Shown here: positions 10,673 through 20,927 of the stretch, one piece after another | Numbering within the stretch: position 1 is the stretch's first letter | Layout of the letters: the number at the start of each line of letters is the position of its first letter | From: Caldimicrobium sp. | Lineage (GTDB): Bacteria; Desulfobacterota; Thermodesulfobacteria; Thermodesulfobacteriales; Thermodesulfobacteriaceae | Assembly (NCBI GenBank): GCA_025059715.1 | Contig: JANXCE010000002.1 | Span: 1-64,000, forward strand | Direction: 5' to 3' | Length of the DNA: 64,000 bases | The notes under the pieces: generated by a model | Told to the model about the DNA's origin: nothing | Seen by the model: only the letters and a program-made list of their open reading frames with translations | The model's database searches: none | Program-made: the position numbers and the translations under genes

Positions 10673-11070
10673 ATTCCTTTCTGTAGGATTTCAATGATCT
10701 CCTTAGGAAGCCTGGTGATTTTTCCCTCTCTGTTTATTGGCACATGGATGGTATGGCCCTCTACTAGTAAATCCCTATTTCTAAGGATAGTATATCCAAA
10801 GACAACTTTATGGGACCTTGCTTCCAAAAGTGTGGTTCTAATTGTGAGCACATCATCGTAGCGTGCAGAGCTCCTATACCTTGCCCAAACTTCAACTACT
10901 GGCAAAAGAAGTCCTCTTTCCTCTTCTATACTTTTGTATGTTAAACCCCTTCGGCGAATATACTCCGTTCTTCCAATCTCGAATAACCTTAAGTAGTTTC
11001 CATAATACATCACGCCCCCACAATCGGTATCACCATATATAACTCTATACAGAACCTCTTCCATGGGCAT
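10669..11070 (-). CDS. Acyl-CoA thioesterase, YbgC/4-HBT hot-dog family
   Basis: YGDTDCGGVMYYGNYLRLFEIGRTEY signature. Confidence 0.92.
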   Translation of the reverse strand: MPMEEVLYRVIYGDTDCGGVMYYGNYLRLFEIGRTEYIRRRGLTYKSIEEERGLLLPVVEVWARYRSSARYDDVLTIRTTLLEARSHKVVFGYTILRNRDLLVEGHTIHVPINREGKITRLPKEIIEILQKGI

Positions 11071-11110
11071 TACCTCTTGCTAATTTTTCAAAAGGGGCTA
11101 TTTTATCCTT

Positions 11111-11668
11111 ATGAAGGATATTTTAACGCAAAAGGCTAAAAAGGTAATAGCCGGACCTAAAAAGATAGAAAATCTTTTAGAAAAACTCGCCCAGGCAATT
11201 TTAAAGGCTCATCCATTATTAGAAAACATAGTGCTCGTAGGAATAAGATGTGGAGGTGTTCCGGTGACTAATAGATTGAAGGATATTTTCCTTAAAAAGA
11301 AAGGGGTCTCCATTCCTGTGGGATATCTCGACATAACTTTATATCGTGACGATTGGACTCGAATAACTCAATACCCCGAGGTTAGAAAAACAGAAATTCC
11401 CTTTTCTATTGAGGATAAGAATGTCATTCTCGTTGACGATGTAATATTTACCGGTAGAACGGTAAGAGCCGCAATGGATGCCCTAATTGATCTGGGAAGG
11501 CCTAAAAAAATAGAACTTGCCGTTCTTGTGGACCGGGGAGGAAGAGAATTCCCTATCGAACCTACTTATCAAGCAATCAAGATTAAAAGTCTTGCTCCCT
11601 ATGATTATGTATCAGTATACTTTAGAGAATTACATGGAAGGGATCAAATCTGCCTTGAAAGTAGGTAA
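11111..11668 (+). CDS. pyrR: PyrR bifunctional pyrimidine regulator / uracil phosphoribosyltransferase
   Basis: GIRCGGVPVTNRL, DITLYRDD, VILVDDVIFTGRTVRAAMDAL (PRPP loop), LVDRGGREFPI. Confidence 0.95.
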   Translation: MKDILTQKAKKVIAGPKKIENLLEKLAQAILKAHPLLENIVLVGIRCGGVPVTNRLKDIFLKKKGVSIPVGYLDITLYRDDWTRITQYPEVRKTEIPFSIEDKNVILVDDVIFTGRTVRAAMDALIDLGRPKKIELAVLVDRGGREFPIEPTYQAIKIKSLAPYDYVSVYFRELHGRDQICLESR

Positions 11669-11693
11669 AGAATAAATAAAGGAGTGATAAAAG

Positions 11694-12179
11694 ATGGGAG
11701 GAAGGTCCAGAAAGTCGGTGCTTAAGCAAAAAATTGCTAAATACTATCGGGAAAGGGAAAATCCTTTAGCACTTTTGGCCTTACAAGAGGAAATTGTGAG
11801 ATTAAATCAAGAAAAATTAAGGGTCTTTCAGGAAAATCTTGAATATTTAAGAAAACTTACCCATCAACCGCAACCAGAGGAATTAGTTTCCAAACTCTAC
11901 ATAAGAAAATACCCTCAAGAACCCGATAAGAAATTTTGTAATAGAGCCTTCTATGAAAGCCTTTATCCCATAACTTTGGAATATCGTTTTATGCCTCTTC
12001 AGGCTATCTTTGCCTGGTACATGATAGCTTTGGAGATGGTTTACGGCGATAAAATTCCCAAGATCCACATTAATCGTTTACAAAAATGGATAAAGTATTG
12101 GCTGTCCAGTCTCACTCCAGAGCAAGAGCTACAGCTTAAGAGTGCCATTATCTCTTGGATTATGAATAGATTTACCTAA
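11694..12179 (+). CDS. Hypothetical protein
   Basis: 161 aa intact ORF, short gap from pyrR; no family recognised. Confidence 0.65.
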   Translation: MGGRSRKSVLKQKIAKYYRERENPLALLALQEEIVRLNQEKLRVFQENLEYLRKLTHQPQPEELVSKLYIRKYPQEPDKKFCNRAFYESLYPITLEYRFMPLQAIFAWYMIALEMVYGDKIPKIHINRLQKWIKYWLSSLTPEQELQLKSAIISWIMNRFT

Positions 12180-12182
12180 AAG

Positions 12183-13040
12183 GTGAAGCTCTTCACTTTT
12201 AGCTCTTTAAAAGTTTTTTTCTGCATCCTGTTGTGTTTTTTTATTTGGAGCCCCTATTTAGCCTCAGCTAATAAATTAATCCTTTATACAGATAATGATT
12301 CATACGGAAGCACAAATCAAGAAAAAATTTGGTATATAGCCTTTGGGGACCCTGCATTAGCCAAGTTTTTGGACCTAAAAGTGCCCACGCAATTCTTCTT
12401 ATTAGACCCTACAGGCAAGAAAAATAAGATTGTCCTTATGCGGGAGGAACTTTTTGATCCCTGGTTTAATCAAAAGCGCATAGCTTATAAGACTAAGTTG
12501 ATGGTGAGGGAACAGGGTGACTATCTTCTGTGTATCGAGGGGGATGAATTTCTCGTTGGTCGGGGAAAGATAATCAAACCGCTTGCCAAGGCAGTTTTCC
12601 ATGTGGAGCAAGAGTTAAACTGGGATGGGCTTTGCGGTTTTGAGCTTGAAATTAAGGTCTTTACAAGGCCCTACGGGCTTCCCGTAGGTGCCCTCTTTTG
12701 GGGTCAGGTGCTTTATCAAGGGGAGCCCCTGAATCAGGGAGAGGTAGAAGTTGAAAGATTAAGACTTAAACTTAATCCCCAGACCCTATTAAAAGACTCC
12801 ACTGGAGCTGTGAATCTACCCCTATATAAAAAAACCACCAAACTTGATCAACGAGGCTATTTCTTGGTGAATTTTGAGGAGGAGGGTTGGTGGGTAATTA
12901 CAGTCCGCCTACCCCGAGGTGTGAAAACCTTTGGCAATCAAAATTATCCCTTTGAATTACAAAGTCATCTCTGGTTATATGTTTATCCTTTCGAATCCAA
13001 AAAAAAGCCTAAAAGTCCCCGAAAGAAAATTTCTAATTAA
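12183..13040 (+). CDS. Hypothetical secreted protein, DUF4198-like
   Basis: Signal-peptide-like N-terminus; beta-rich body with GALFWGQVLYQGEPLNQGEVEVERL resembling DUF4198/carboxypeptidase-regulatory-like segments. GTG start. Confidence 0.6.
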   Translation: MKLFTFSSLKVFFCILLCFFIWSPYLASANKLILYTDNDSYGSTNQEKIWYIAFGDPALAKFLDLKVPTQFFLLDPTGKKNKIVLMREELFDPWFNQKRIAYKTKLMVREQGDYLLCIEGDEFLVGRGKIIKPLAKAVFHVEQELNWDGLCGFELEIKVFTRPYGLPVGALFWGQVLYQGEPLNQGEVEVERLRLKLNPQTLLKDSTGAVNLPLYKKTTKLDQRGYFLVNFEEEGWWVITVRLPRGVKTFGNQNYPFELQSHLWLYVYPFESKKKPKSPRKKISN

Positions 13041-14184
13041 AGCCCCTTCTTAAGAGTTTCTCACACCAGAGCATTGAAAACATAGAGGCTATCTGTATAC
13101 CCAATACAAACCCATAGAGAACTCTCAATAATTCTCGTTCATAGAGGAATCCATAGAGTAAATTCCCCATTAGGAATGACAAGCCTAGAAAGAAATGAAA
13201 GAGGCCAAATCCTAAGGCCCTCTTTTCTCTGGGCACAAAGAGAGAAAGAGCAGATCGCATAATAGACTCCACTGCTCCAAGGGCAATTCCCCAAAAAATA
13301 ACCCCTAAAATTATTAACTTCATATTACCCCAAATAATAAGAGGTATAGCTACTATTAGCAACAACGAGGTAAAAGGTAATACCTTTAAACCCCTTCTGT
13401 CAAGAAGCCATCCCCAAAGTAGCGCGGAAAGGGCATCTATTCCCATAGCTAAGGCGTATAAAAGGGGAATTAGCTCTGGGGTAAGTCCCTTTTTTTGAAG
13501 ATGAAACCCCAAAAGATAAAAGGAGGGCATTCCTGCTCCAAAGAGCGTAATTCCTAAGATATAGGCCCAAAAAATTCCTGTAAAACCCTCTTTATCCTTA
13601 ATAACCAAAGAGGAAGAGCCCAGCAATTCTTTTTCTCCAAAAACTCTTTTGGTGTAAAAAAGGCAAAGTATCGAGATAGTAGCGGGAATAGCTAAAGAAA
13701 GGAAGCAAATTCGGAAGCTTGCACTTAGATAGAGTATTAGGGAGACATATAGAGGTCCAAGAAGGGCTCCCAACTGATCTAAAGCTTCGTGAATTCCAAA
13801 GGCTATACCACTTCTCTTAGGAATAACTGCTAAGGAGAGAAGGGTATCTCTTGCCGGAGTTCTTACTGCTTTGCCTATTCTCTCTATTAATAATAAAGCA
13901 AGGGCTTCCTTCCAGGTAGATACTAACCCCAAGGCGGGTATAGAAAAAAGACTAAAGGCATATCCACCAATAACCCAACTCCAATATCTCTTTGTTCTTG
14001 AGACTAAGTAGCCCGAAAGAAGCCTTAGGCCATAGCCTAAAAATTCACCCACTCCTGAGACCAATCCAACAATAGTTGCACTCGCTCCCAGAAGGGAGAG
14101 ATAAGGCCCCATGACCCCCCTTGCCCCCTCATAAACAAAATCCGAAAGAAGACTAATTAAACCAAAAAGAAAAACAATTATCAT
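13033..14184 (-). CDS. MFS transporter
   Basis: About 12 hydrophobic segments; ERIGKAVRTPARDTLLS between TM4 and TM5, GWLLDRRGLK loop. Confidence 0.88.
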   Translation of the reverse strand: MIIVFLFGLISLLSDFVYEGARGVMGPYLSLLGASATIVGLVSGVGEFLGYGLRLLSGYLVSRTKRYWSWVIGGYAFSLFSIPALGLVSTWKEALALLLIERIGKAVRTPARDTLLSLAVIPKRSGIAFGIHEALDQLGALLGPLYVSLILYLSASFRICFLSLAIPATISILCLFYTKRVFGEKELLGSSSLVIKDKEGFTGIFWAYILGITLFGAGMPSFYLLGFHLQKKGLTPELIPLLYALAMGIDALSALLWGWLLDRRGLKVLPFTSLLLIVAIPLIIWGNMKLIILGVIFWGIALGAVESIMRSALSLFVPREKRALGFGLFHFFLGLSFLMGNLLYGFLYERELLRVLYGFVLGIQIASMFSMLWCEKLLRRGFN

Positions 14185-14243
14185 ATTAAACTTCCAAATT
14201 AACCATTCTTTAAAAATTGTAATATAATAAAAAAATAACGATC

Positions 14244-15338
14244 ATGGAGTCCTTTACTCAGTCCATCAAGCAGAGATTTATAATTGACTATCAGGGATTG
14301 GAAAAGCTCTTTTATATTCTGTCCGAACAATTTACAGTTATTGGACCTAAAGTGGTCAAAGAGCTTCTAAGGTATGAACCCTTGAAATCCTTTGAGGAGT
14401 TGGCGTTAAATTGTGTAAATCTTGAAAAGGCGGGGTTTTACAAGTTAGAAAGGGCGGAGGCCCCCTTTACCAACACTCGCCCCACAAATTCCCTGAAAGA
14501 TTGGCTCTACCCCCAAGAGAGAATTATTCTTGAAATCGAGAGAGATAGAGAGAGCACAATAATTTCACCCAAGGTTCCTTCTCAGAATTATTGCTTCTTT
14601 GATGTGAGAGCCTGCGATTTGACAGCCCTAACTATCATGAATAGGGCCTTATCTAAGGATCCCTATTATCAAACCTTAAAGACAAAGCTCTTTATATTGG
14701 CAGTCACTTGTAAGTACGAAAGGGAAACTTGCTTTTGCCTGGCAACTAACGCCGGACCGGATATAAAAAGAGGTTATGACTTACTTTTAACTGCTTTGGG
14801 CGAAAAATTTCTCATTGAAATTGGCTCTAAAAGGGCCTCTCAAATAATAGAAAAGCTTCCCTATAAAAGGGAAGCAATACCGAAGGATCTAAGGGAAAAA
14901 CATAAAATCCTAAGGGATCTCAAAGAAAGATTAGCTTCCAGATTTAGAATAGAGAAATTAGCGGAAAGGCTCCCTCTTTGTTTAACCTCCTCTGAATGGG
15001 AAAAAGTAGAAGAAAGATGCTTTGCCTGTGGAAATTGCACCATGGTTTGTCCTACTTGTTTTTGCTTTGATATAGTGGAAAACAATACCCTTCTCTTTAA
15101 GCGGTCTTCCCGTGTCATGAGGTGGGATTCCTGTTTCAGTCAAAGTTTTGCCACTATCAATCGCTACAACCTTCGGGAAAGCATCTCCTCTCGTTATAGA
15201 CATTGGATACTACATAAATTTTATTACTCCCCTCTATCCTTTAAAAGATTCAGTTGTGTGGGGTGTGGTAGATGTATCACCTTTTGCCCTGCTGGTATTG
15301 ATCTGAGAGAGGAGGTCCTTCGTGTTGTCAGTGCTTGA
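14244..15338 (+). CDS. hydB: 4Fe-4S ferredoxin-type hydrogenase subunit (HydB/AsrA/sulfhydrogenase beta-like)
   Basis: Two C-terminal ferredoxin clusters: CFACGNCTMVCPTCFCFD and CVGCGRCITFCPAGID; operon with hydrogenase subunits. Confidence 0.88.
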   Translation: MESFTQSIKQRFIIDYQGLEKLFYILSEQFTVIGPKVVKELLRYEPLKSFEELALNCVNLEKAGFYKLERAEAPFTNTRPTNSLKDWLYPQERIILEIERDRESTIISPKVPSQNYCFFDVRACDLTALTIMNRALSKDPYYQTLKTKLFILAVTCKYERETCFCLATNAGPDIKRGYDLLLTALGEKFLIEIGSKRASQIIEKLPYKREAIPKDLREKHKILRDLKERLASRFRIEKLAERLPLCLTSSEWEKVEERCFACGNCTMVCPTCFCFDIVENNTLLFKRSSRVMRWDSCFSQSFATINRYNLRESISSRYRHWILHKFYYSPLSFKRFSCVGCGRCITFCPAGIDLREEVLRVVSA

Positions 15339-16128
15339 AAATCCATATGTTCTGAAAAAAGGCAAAATTTATAGGGTAATCCAAGAATATGAAGGAGTAT
15401 ATACTTTTTTTATTGAGGGGCAAGAGAAAATAAAGCCAGGGCAATATCACATGCTCTATGCCTTGGGTAGGGGGGAAGCTCCCATCACCGTTGCAGGCAA
15501 AACTAAAAGGGGCTTTATTCATACAATTAGAGCGGTGGGGAGTGTAACTAAATCCTTAGTAAAATTAGAGGCAGGGGATGAAATATACTATAGGGGTCCC
15601 TTTGGAAATACCTGGAATTTAAAGATTGCCTACGGAAAACCCTTGCTTTTCATTTCTGGAGGTCTTGGTCTTGCAGCAAATAAATTTCCCTTTGAAGTAG
15701 CTCTCCAAAATCGCTCAAAATTTTCCAGCCTAATTCATCTCTACGGAGCAAGGGACACCCAAAGTCTTCTCTATAGGTATCTATACTCAAAATGGGCACA
15801 AAATAGCGATTTCCAGGTTATCGTTGAAAGGGGAGAGACTGAAAATCTCAAAAAGGGCTTGGTTACCGATCTCTTAGAAGAGTTGACCCTTCACAGCGAC
15901 ACTGTGGTCTTTATTTGTGGGCCAGAAGCTATGTGGAAACCCACTCTTAGAATTCTGATAGAGAAGGGAATTTCTGAAGAGAGAATCTTTCTCTCTTTGG
16001 AAAGACACATGAAGTGTTCTATAGGCACCTGTGGTCACTGCATGATTGGGCCTTTCTTTGTGTGTAAAGATGGTCCCATATTTAGATACGATCAGATAAA
16101 GGTTTTTTTGGAAGGAGGGGAATTTTGA
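15322..16128 (+). CDS. hydG: FAD/NAD(P)-binding diaphorase subunit (HydG/AsrB/sulfhydrogenase gamma-like)
   Basis: FNR-like fold; LLFISGGLGLA NAD site, C-terminal CSIGTCGHCMIGPFFVCKDGP [2Fe-2S] motif. Confidence 0.88.
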   Translation: MLSVLENPYVLKKGKIYRVIQEYEGVYTFFIEGQEKIKPGQYHMLYALGRGEAPITVAGKTKRGFIHTIRAVGSVTKSLVKLEAGDEIYYRGPFGNTWNLKIAYGKPLLFISGGLGLAANKFPFEVALQNRSKFSSLIHLYGARDTQSLLYRYLYSKWAQNSDFQVIVERGETENLKKGLVTDLLEELTLHSDTVVFICGPEAMWKPTLRILIEKGISEERIFLSLERHMKCSIGTCGHCMIGPFFVCKDGPIFRYDQIKVFLEGGEF

Positions 16129-16835
16129 ACATAGGGGTATTTAAGTTTACCTCCTGTGGTGGGTGTCAATATAGTCTTCTTGATTTAGGGGAGAGCCTAT
16201 TGAAGTTTAAAATTAGCTACTTCACTGAGTTAAGCTCCAAAAATATATTTAGCCCCTTAGACCTTGCCCTAATTGAAGGCTCGGTGACAACCAACGAAGA
16301 GGAAAACTTCTTGAAAAAAATTAGAAAGAATGCAAGGTATTTGGTAGCCCTGGGAGCTTGCGCGGTCTCAGGGGGTATTCAAGCAATACAGGAAGACAAA
16401 TCTTCTAATAGGATTCGCCCCTATTCTAAGCCCCTTGCAGATTTTGTGCCTGTAGAGTTTGAGTTAAGGGGTTGTCCCATTAGCAAGCACCATCTCCTTG
16501 AGGTCTTATTTAGTCTCTCTGTAGGAAGTATGCCCCTGTTGCCTGATTATCCCCTTTGCCTTGACTGCAAAAGGAAAGGGAATCCCTGTTTGATAGTTAC
16601 CAAGGGTGTTCTCTGTCTCGGGGTTATAACCCAGGGAGGCTGTGGGGCTATATGTCCATCAAAGGGAAGGGGTTGTTATGGTTGTTTTGGGCCAGTTAAA
16701 AAGGTAAATCTGAAGGCCTTTTTTAAGTGTTGTTTAAGATTAGGCCTCTCCGAAGAAGAGGCCATACAAGCTTTAAAAAATAGTTTTAATGGCTATCATC
16801 CAGACCTCAGGGAACTCTATGAAAATATCTCTTGA
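16125..16835 (+). CDS. hydD: [NiFe] hydrogenase small subunit (group 3b-like, HydD)
   Basis: FTSCGGCQYSLLDL, ALGACAVSGGIQ, ELRGCPISKHHLLEVL, GCGAICPSKGRGCYGCFGP. Confidence 0.92.
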   Translation: MNIGVFKFTSCGGCQYSLLDLGESLLKFKISYFTELSSKNIFSPLDLALIEGSVTTNEEENFLKKIRKNARYLVALGACAVSGGIQAIQEDKSSNRIRPYSKPLADFVPVEFELRGCPISKHHLLEVLFSLSVGSMPLLPDYPLCLDCKRKGNPCLIVTKGVLCLGVITQGGCGAICPSKGRGCYGCFGPVKKVNLKAFFKCCLRLGLSEEEAIQALKNSFNGYHPDLRELYENIS

Positions 16836-18090
16836 ACCTCTTACCAGAGTAGGTGGCTCCGCTTTGTTAGAAATTATCAAAGAGGAAGGTTCTTTGAAAG
16901 AGGTAAGGTTTGCCATTAGAGAAACACCTCGCTTAATGGAATCACTGCTCATAGGTAAATCTTATAAAGTGCTTCCAGAGATAACCGCTCGCATCTGTGG
17001 GATATGCCCCATAGCCTATCAAATAACGGCCCTTCAAGCTGTGGAGGAGGCCTTTGAGGTTAAAATCCCTCAGGAAATCCTCTCCCTGAGAAAACTCCTT
17101 TATTTTGCGGAATGGATCCACAGTCATACCTTACATCTCTTCTTTGTCCATCTTCCCGATTACTTCAAATTACCTTCTTTTTTAGAACTCTATCACAAAG
17201 AACCTTTTATGTTGGAAAAGGTTCTTTATCTTAGAGACACTGTATCCTTACTCATAGAAACCTTAGGAGGCAGAACAATTCATCCTGTAGCCCTAATTGC
17301 TGGTGGTTTCTCCTCTGTTCCGGAATCCCTATCTAATTTACAAAAACCCTTAGAAGAATCCATAAATATAGCGGTAGAACTTTTTGCCAAACTCTCCTCT
17401 TTAAAATATCCCGAATTTTCCTTTAAAGAGGTAATCTATGTCTCTCTTATAGGAGATGATTACCCACTTCTTGGGGATCTAATATTTGATGGCCGAGAAA
17501 AAATCAGCAAGAGAGATTTTAGGCATTACTTTAAAGAAATTAAAGTTCCCTATGCCACGGCAAATTTTTATCTTTCCTCAGAGGGTAAAGCTTATTTAGT
17601 TGGGCCTCTTGCTCGTTTCAACAATGCCTTTGAAAAACTCTCTCCTATTGCCCAAAGTTTGGCTCTAAAATATGGTGTATTTCCTCCCCTAAATAATCCC
17701 TATAGGAGTGCTCTTATAAGAATGTTAGAAATCCTTCACAGTTTGGAGAAATCCCTTGAAATAGTAAAAACTTACAGAAAGCCTCCTTCCCCATCATTGG
17801 AGGTTATGGTTAAAGAAAGTGAAGGATTTGGAGTTACTGAAGCCCCAAGAGGTATACTATGGCATCATTATAAATTTGATTCCCAGGGAACAATTACCTA
17901 TGCCCGCCTTATTACCCCGACCGCACAAAATTTAAAACTTATAGAACTTACTCTAACTGAACTCTTGGCTAAGGAAAAAGAGCTAAAGGAAGAGGAGCTA
18001 TTGAGTAAAGCGGAGCCTATGATACGTAATTTTGACCCCTGTCTTCCCTGCGCCACTCACTTTCTTGAAGTAAAAATAAAGGAAAATTAA
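16819..18090 (+). CDS. hydA: [NiFe] hydrogenase large subunit (group 3b-like, HydA)
   Basis: RICGICPIAYQITALQAVE (RxCGxC) and C-terminal DPCLPCATH (DPCxxC) nickel ligands. Internal ATG 16819 (MKISLEPLTRVGG) preferred over 16789. Confidence 0.92.
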   Translation: MKISLEPLTRVGGSALLEIIKEEGSLKEVRFAIRETPRLMESLLIGKSYKVLPEITARICGICPIAYQITALQAVEEAFEVKIPQEILSLRKLLYFAEWIHSHTLHLFFVHLPDYFKLPSFLELYHKEPFMLEKVLYLRDTVSLLIETLGGRTIHPVALIAGGFSSVPESLSNLQKPLEESINIAVELFAKLSSLKYPEFSFKEVIYVSLIGDDYPLLGDLIFDGREKISKRDFRHYFKEIKVPYATANFYLSSEGKAYLVGPLARFNNAFEKLSPIAQSLALKYGVFPPLNNPYRSALIRMLEILHSLEKSLEIVKTYRKPPSPSLEVMVKESEGFGVTEAPRGILWHHYKFDSQGTITYARLITPTAQNLKLIELTLTELLAKEKELKEEELLSKAEPMIRNFDPCLPCATHFLEVKIKEN

Positions 18091-18671
18091 AAAATCCCTT
18101 ATAAACTCTTCGCCTTTCTCCGAGTAAACCCATAGTAAAGAACAAAGTAAAGAAAAGGACAAAGCTCTTTTCTATGTCTCCTTTACTGCTTATCCTATTC
18201 ACTCCTAAGCTCTGCTTCTTAGAATATAAACCTTAAAACAATCCCCTTTACAATTTTTTTTGGTTTCCTGAATAAGCTGTCTTGTTTAGGTCTTATCTTC
18301 ATCCTTTAGCCTTAATCCAACTATCCCTTATTTTTAAACTTATAGGGCTACATAGATTAATTAGGGAAGCATAGCTTTTTAGAGATCTTTTGATTAAAGC
18401 ATTTAGAGATTAAAGCCTGAAAGGGCCTTTTCTGGTAAACTTTTTAAAATGTAGAGAAGGGGAAACTGCGAGTTTAATGAGTGGATAGGCGACCATGTGA
18501 AAGGACTTTTCAGTTGCGTGTAGCATAAGCTCTGGTAAGTTAGAGTAAGGTTTTGGAGATTACTTAAGTTTGACTATTAAATTTTTTTAAATACAATTAC
18601 AATAAATCAACAAGGATTGCAAGTGTAAAGCTTGGGATAAGGTTTAGTAATTAAAAAGGAAGGAGGGTGCT

Positions 18672-19547
18672 ATGGGGCTTTACAAGAGAATTTTAGCTTG
18701 CCTGGATGGTTCTACAGAGAGTTTTAATGCCTATGAAAATGCTCTAAGATTTGCTAAGAGCATCAATGGGAGTGTTATTGCCCTAACTGTTATTCCTTTA
18801 GGAGCGGGTTTAAGTAGTGCCCTTTCTCTTTTTTTGGGTATGAAAGATTTATTCAGAAGAACTGGGGAAAAAATACTAAAAAAAGCTAAAGAAATTGCCC
18901 TGGAAGAGGGGGTAAAGATAAAGCCCCTTATAGAAGAGGGCGAACCCTTTCAAAAAATTGTGGATATAATTTATGCGGAGGATATAGACCTGGTATTTTT
19001 GGGCAAAAGTGGGAAAAGCGGTCTTGCGCGAGGCATTCTGGGAAGCACTGCTCAGAGAGTCATTGGGGCAAGCCCTGTGGATGTCATAGTAATTCCAAAG
19101 GATGGTTCCTTAAAATTTAATAAAATATTAGTTCCTACAGATGGGTCACCTTTTTCCGAAAGGGCTGCCCATAGAGCACTCGAGCTTGCTAAACACTTTA
19201 AAAGCAACATACGCTTACTCTATGTGGTAGAACCTATTATTACTGAGCTATATGAAGTCCCTGGAGATCTCTATAAACTTATGGAAGCTCTAAAATTCTC
19301 CGCCGAAGAATTTGTTCGAAAATTAAAGGAAAACTTTAAAAGAGAGGAAGTTGAGTGTAGCACCTCGGTTATTGAGGGTGCTCCTGTGGAGATGATTTTA
19401 GAGGTAGCCCAAAAAGAAGAGATAAATTTGATTGTTATGGGCTCCCATGGAAAAACAGGCTTAAAACGCTTACTGCTCGGTAGTGTAACGGAGAGAGTTA
19501 TTAACTTTGGGAATCTGCCAGTTTTAGTAGTTAAAGGTGAATTATAA
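18672..19547 (+). CDS. Universal stress protein, tandem two-domain
   Basis: Two UspA domains, each with the G-x2-G-x9-GS ATP-binding motif (GKSGKSGLARGILGS and GSHGKTGLKRLLLGS). Confidence 0.95.
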   Translation: MGLYKRILACLDGSTESFNAYENALRFAKSINGSVIALTVIPLGAGLSSALSLFLGMKDLFRRTGEKILKKAKEIALEEGVKIKPLIEEGEPFQKIVDIIYAEDIDLVFLGKSGKSGLARGILGSTAQRVIGASPVDVIVIPKDGSLKFNKILVPTDGSPFSERAAHRALELAKHFKSNIRLLYVVEPIITELYEVPGDLYKLMEALKFSAEEFVRKLKENFKREEVECSTSVIEGAPVEMILEVAQKEEINLIVMGSHGKTGLKRLLLGSVTERVINFGNLPVLVVKGEL

Positions 19548-20924
19548 AGATCTCTCTAAATTGGCAAAGGAAGTAAATTGAGATAGATAAGCTAATTTTA
19601 TAGTAACGCCTGAAGGTCCATTTCTCTGTTTTCCAATTATTATCTCCGCTATGCCCTTCTCGGGAGTTTCCTTATTGTAGACTTCATCTCGGTATATAAA
19701 AAGTATCACATCAGCATCTTGTTCAAGGGCTCCCGATTCTCTTAAATCTGCAAGCTGAGGCCTTTTATCGGGTCTTTCTTCTACTTTTCTATTTAACTGA
19801 GAAAGGGCAAGCAAGGGCACATTTAGCTCCTTAGCTAAGGCTTTGAGGCCTGCGGATATTTCGGAGATCTCCTGTTCTCTTCTTTCTTTGCGCTCTAAAC
19901 TCTTCATGAGCTGAAGATAGTCTATAACCACCAAACCCAGAGGCATCTCTTTCATAACCTTCCGAGCTTTGGCTTTGACCTCTAAGATGTTTATTCCCGT
20001 AGTATCATCAATAAAAATAGGTAGTTCACTTAACACACTGGCTCCACTTATCACCCTCTGCCAATCCTGAGGTTCTAACTGACCCGTTCTAAATCTCTGA
20101 AAGTTTACCTTGCCTTCTGCGCAGATCATACGAGAAACCAATTGTTCTTTGCTCATCTCTAAGGAGAAAATAGCTGCGCCTAACTTTGTCTGCTTAACCG
20201 CATTGCAAACTATATTCAAAGCCAGCGCAGTTTTCCCCATGCCTGGTCGCGCTGCCAAAATGATTAAATCGCCTCTTTGTAAGCCTGCGGTTAATCTATC
20301 AAGTTCATAAAAACCTGTGGGTATACCCGTGATTAAATCTCCCCTTTGATAGAGGGTCTCTAAATGTTTGATGGTCTCTTTAATAACCTCCTTGATCGGA
20401 GCAAAGGTCTCCTTTTTGCCATAGTATGCCAAATCAAAGAGTGCCTTTTCCGCATAATTGAGCAACTCTTGAGAATCTTCTCCAGAATAATAACAACGAT
20501 AAATCAAATCCTGACTAATCCTGATAATCTCTCGTAAAATACTTTTTTCCTTAACAATCTTTGCGTAGTGAACTAAATGGGCAGATGTGGGAAGAAGACT
20601 TGCAAGCTCTGACAGATAGGTTGCACCTCCCGCTTTCTCCAGCTCCCCCATTCTTTCCAATTCGTTATACACAGTTACAATATCAATAGGTTCATCCTTT
20701 TCAAAAAGTTGAATAAAGGCCTGATAAATGAGACGATGAGCAACGGAGTAAAAGTCTTCAGGTTTTAAAAAATCTAAAACCTTAATGAGAGCTCCTGGAT
20801 CAATAAGAATAGAAGCTAAACAGTATCGCTCAGCCTGTAGATCTTGAGGAGGTAGAAACTCTTCGGGAAGCGTTACCTGCTTAGTCTGTTTAGTTAATTT
20901 ACCCTTTCTTCTATTCACCGCCAT
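19542..20924 (-). CDS. dnaB: Replicative DNA helicase DnaB
   Basis: LPPQDLQAERYCLASIL, LAARPGMGKTALALNI, FSLEMSKEQLVSRM, DLRESGALEQDADVILF. Confidence 0.97.
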   Translation of the reverse strand: MAVNRRKGKLTKQTKQVTLPEEFLPPQDLQAERYCLASILIDPGALIKVLDFLKPEDFYSVAHRLIYQAFIQLFEKDEPIDIVTVYNELERMGELEKAGGATYLSELASLLPTSAHLVHYAKIVKEKSILREIIRISQDLIYRCYYSGEDSQELLNYAEKALFDLAYYGKKETFAPIKEVIKETIKHLETLYQRGDLITGIPTGFYELDRLTAGLQRGDLIILAARPGMGKTALALNIVCNAVKQTKLGAAIFSLEMSKEQLVSRMICAEGKVNFQRFRTGQLEPQDWQRVISGASVLSELPIFIDDTTGINILEVKAKARKVMKEMPLGLVVIDYLQLMKSLERKERREQEISEISAGLKALAKELNVPLLALSQLNRKVEERPDKRPQLADLRESGALEQDADVILFIYRDEVYNKETPEKGIAEIIIGKQRNGPSGVTIKLAYLSQFTSFANLERSL

Positions 20925-20927
20925 GAA

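Noticed and set aside
17992-18061. Selenocysteine in the [NiFe] hydrogenase large subunit
   Set aside because: C-terminal nickel motif is DPCLPC with TGT/TGC codons; no in-frame UGA.
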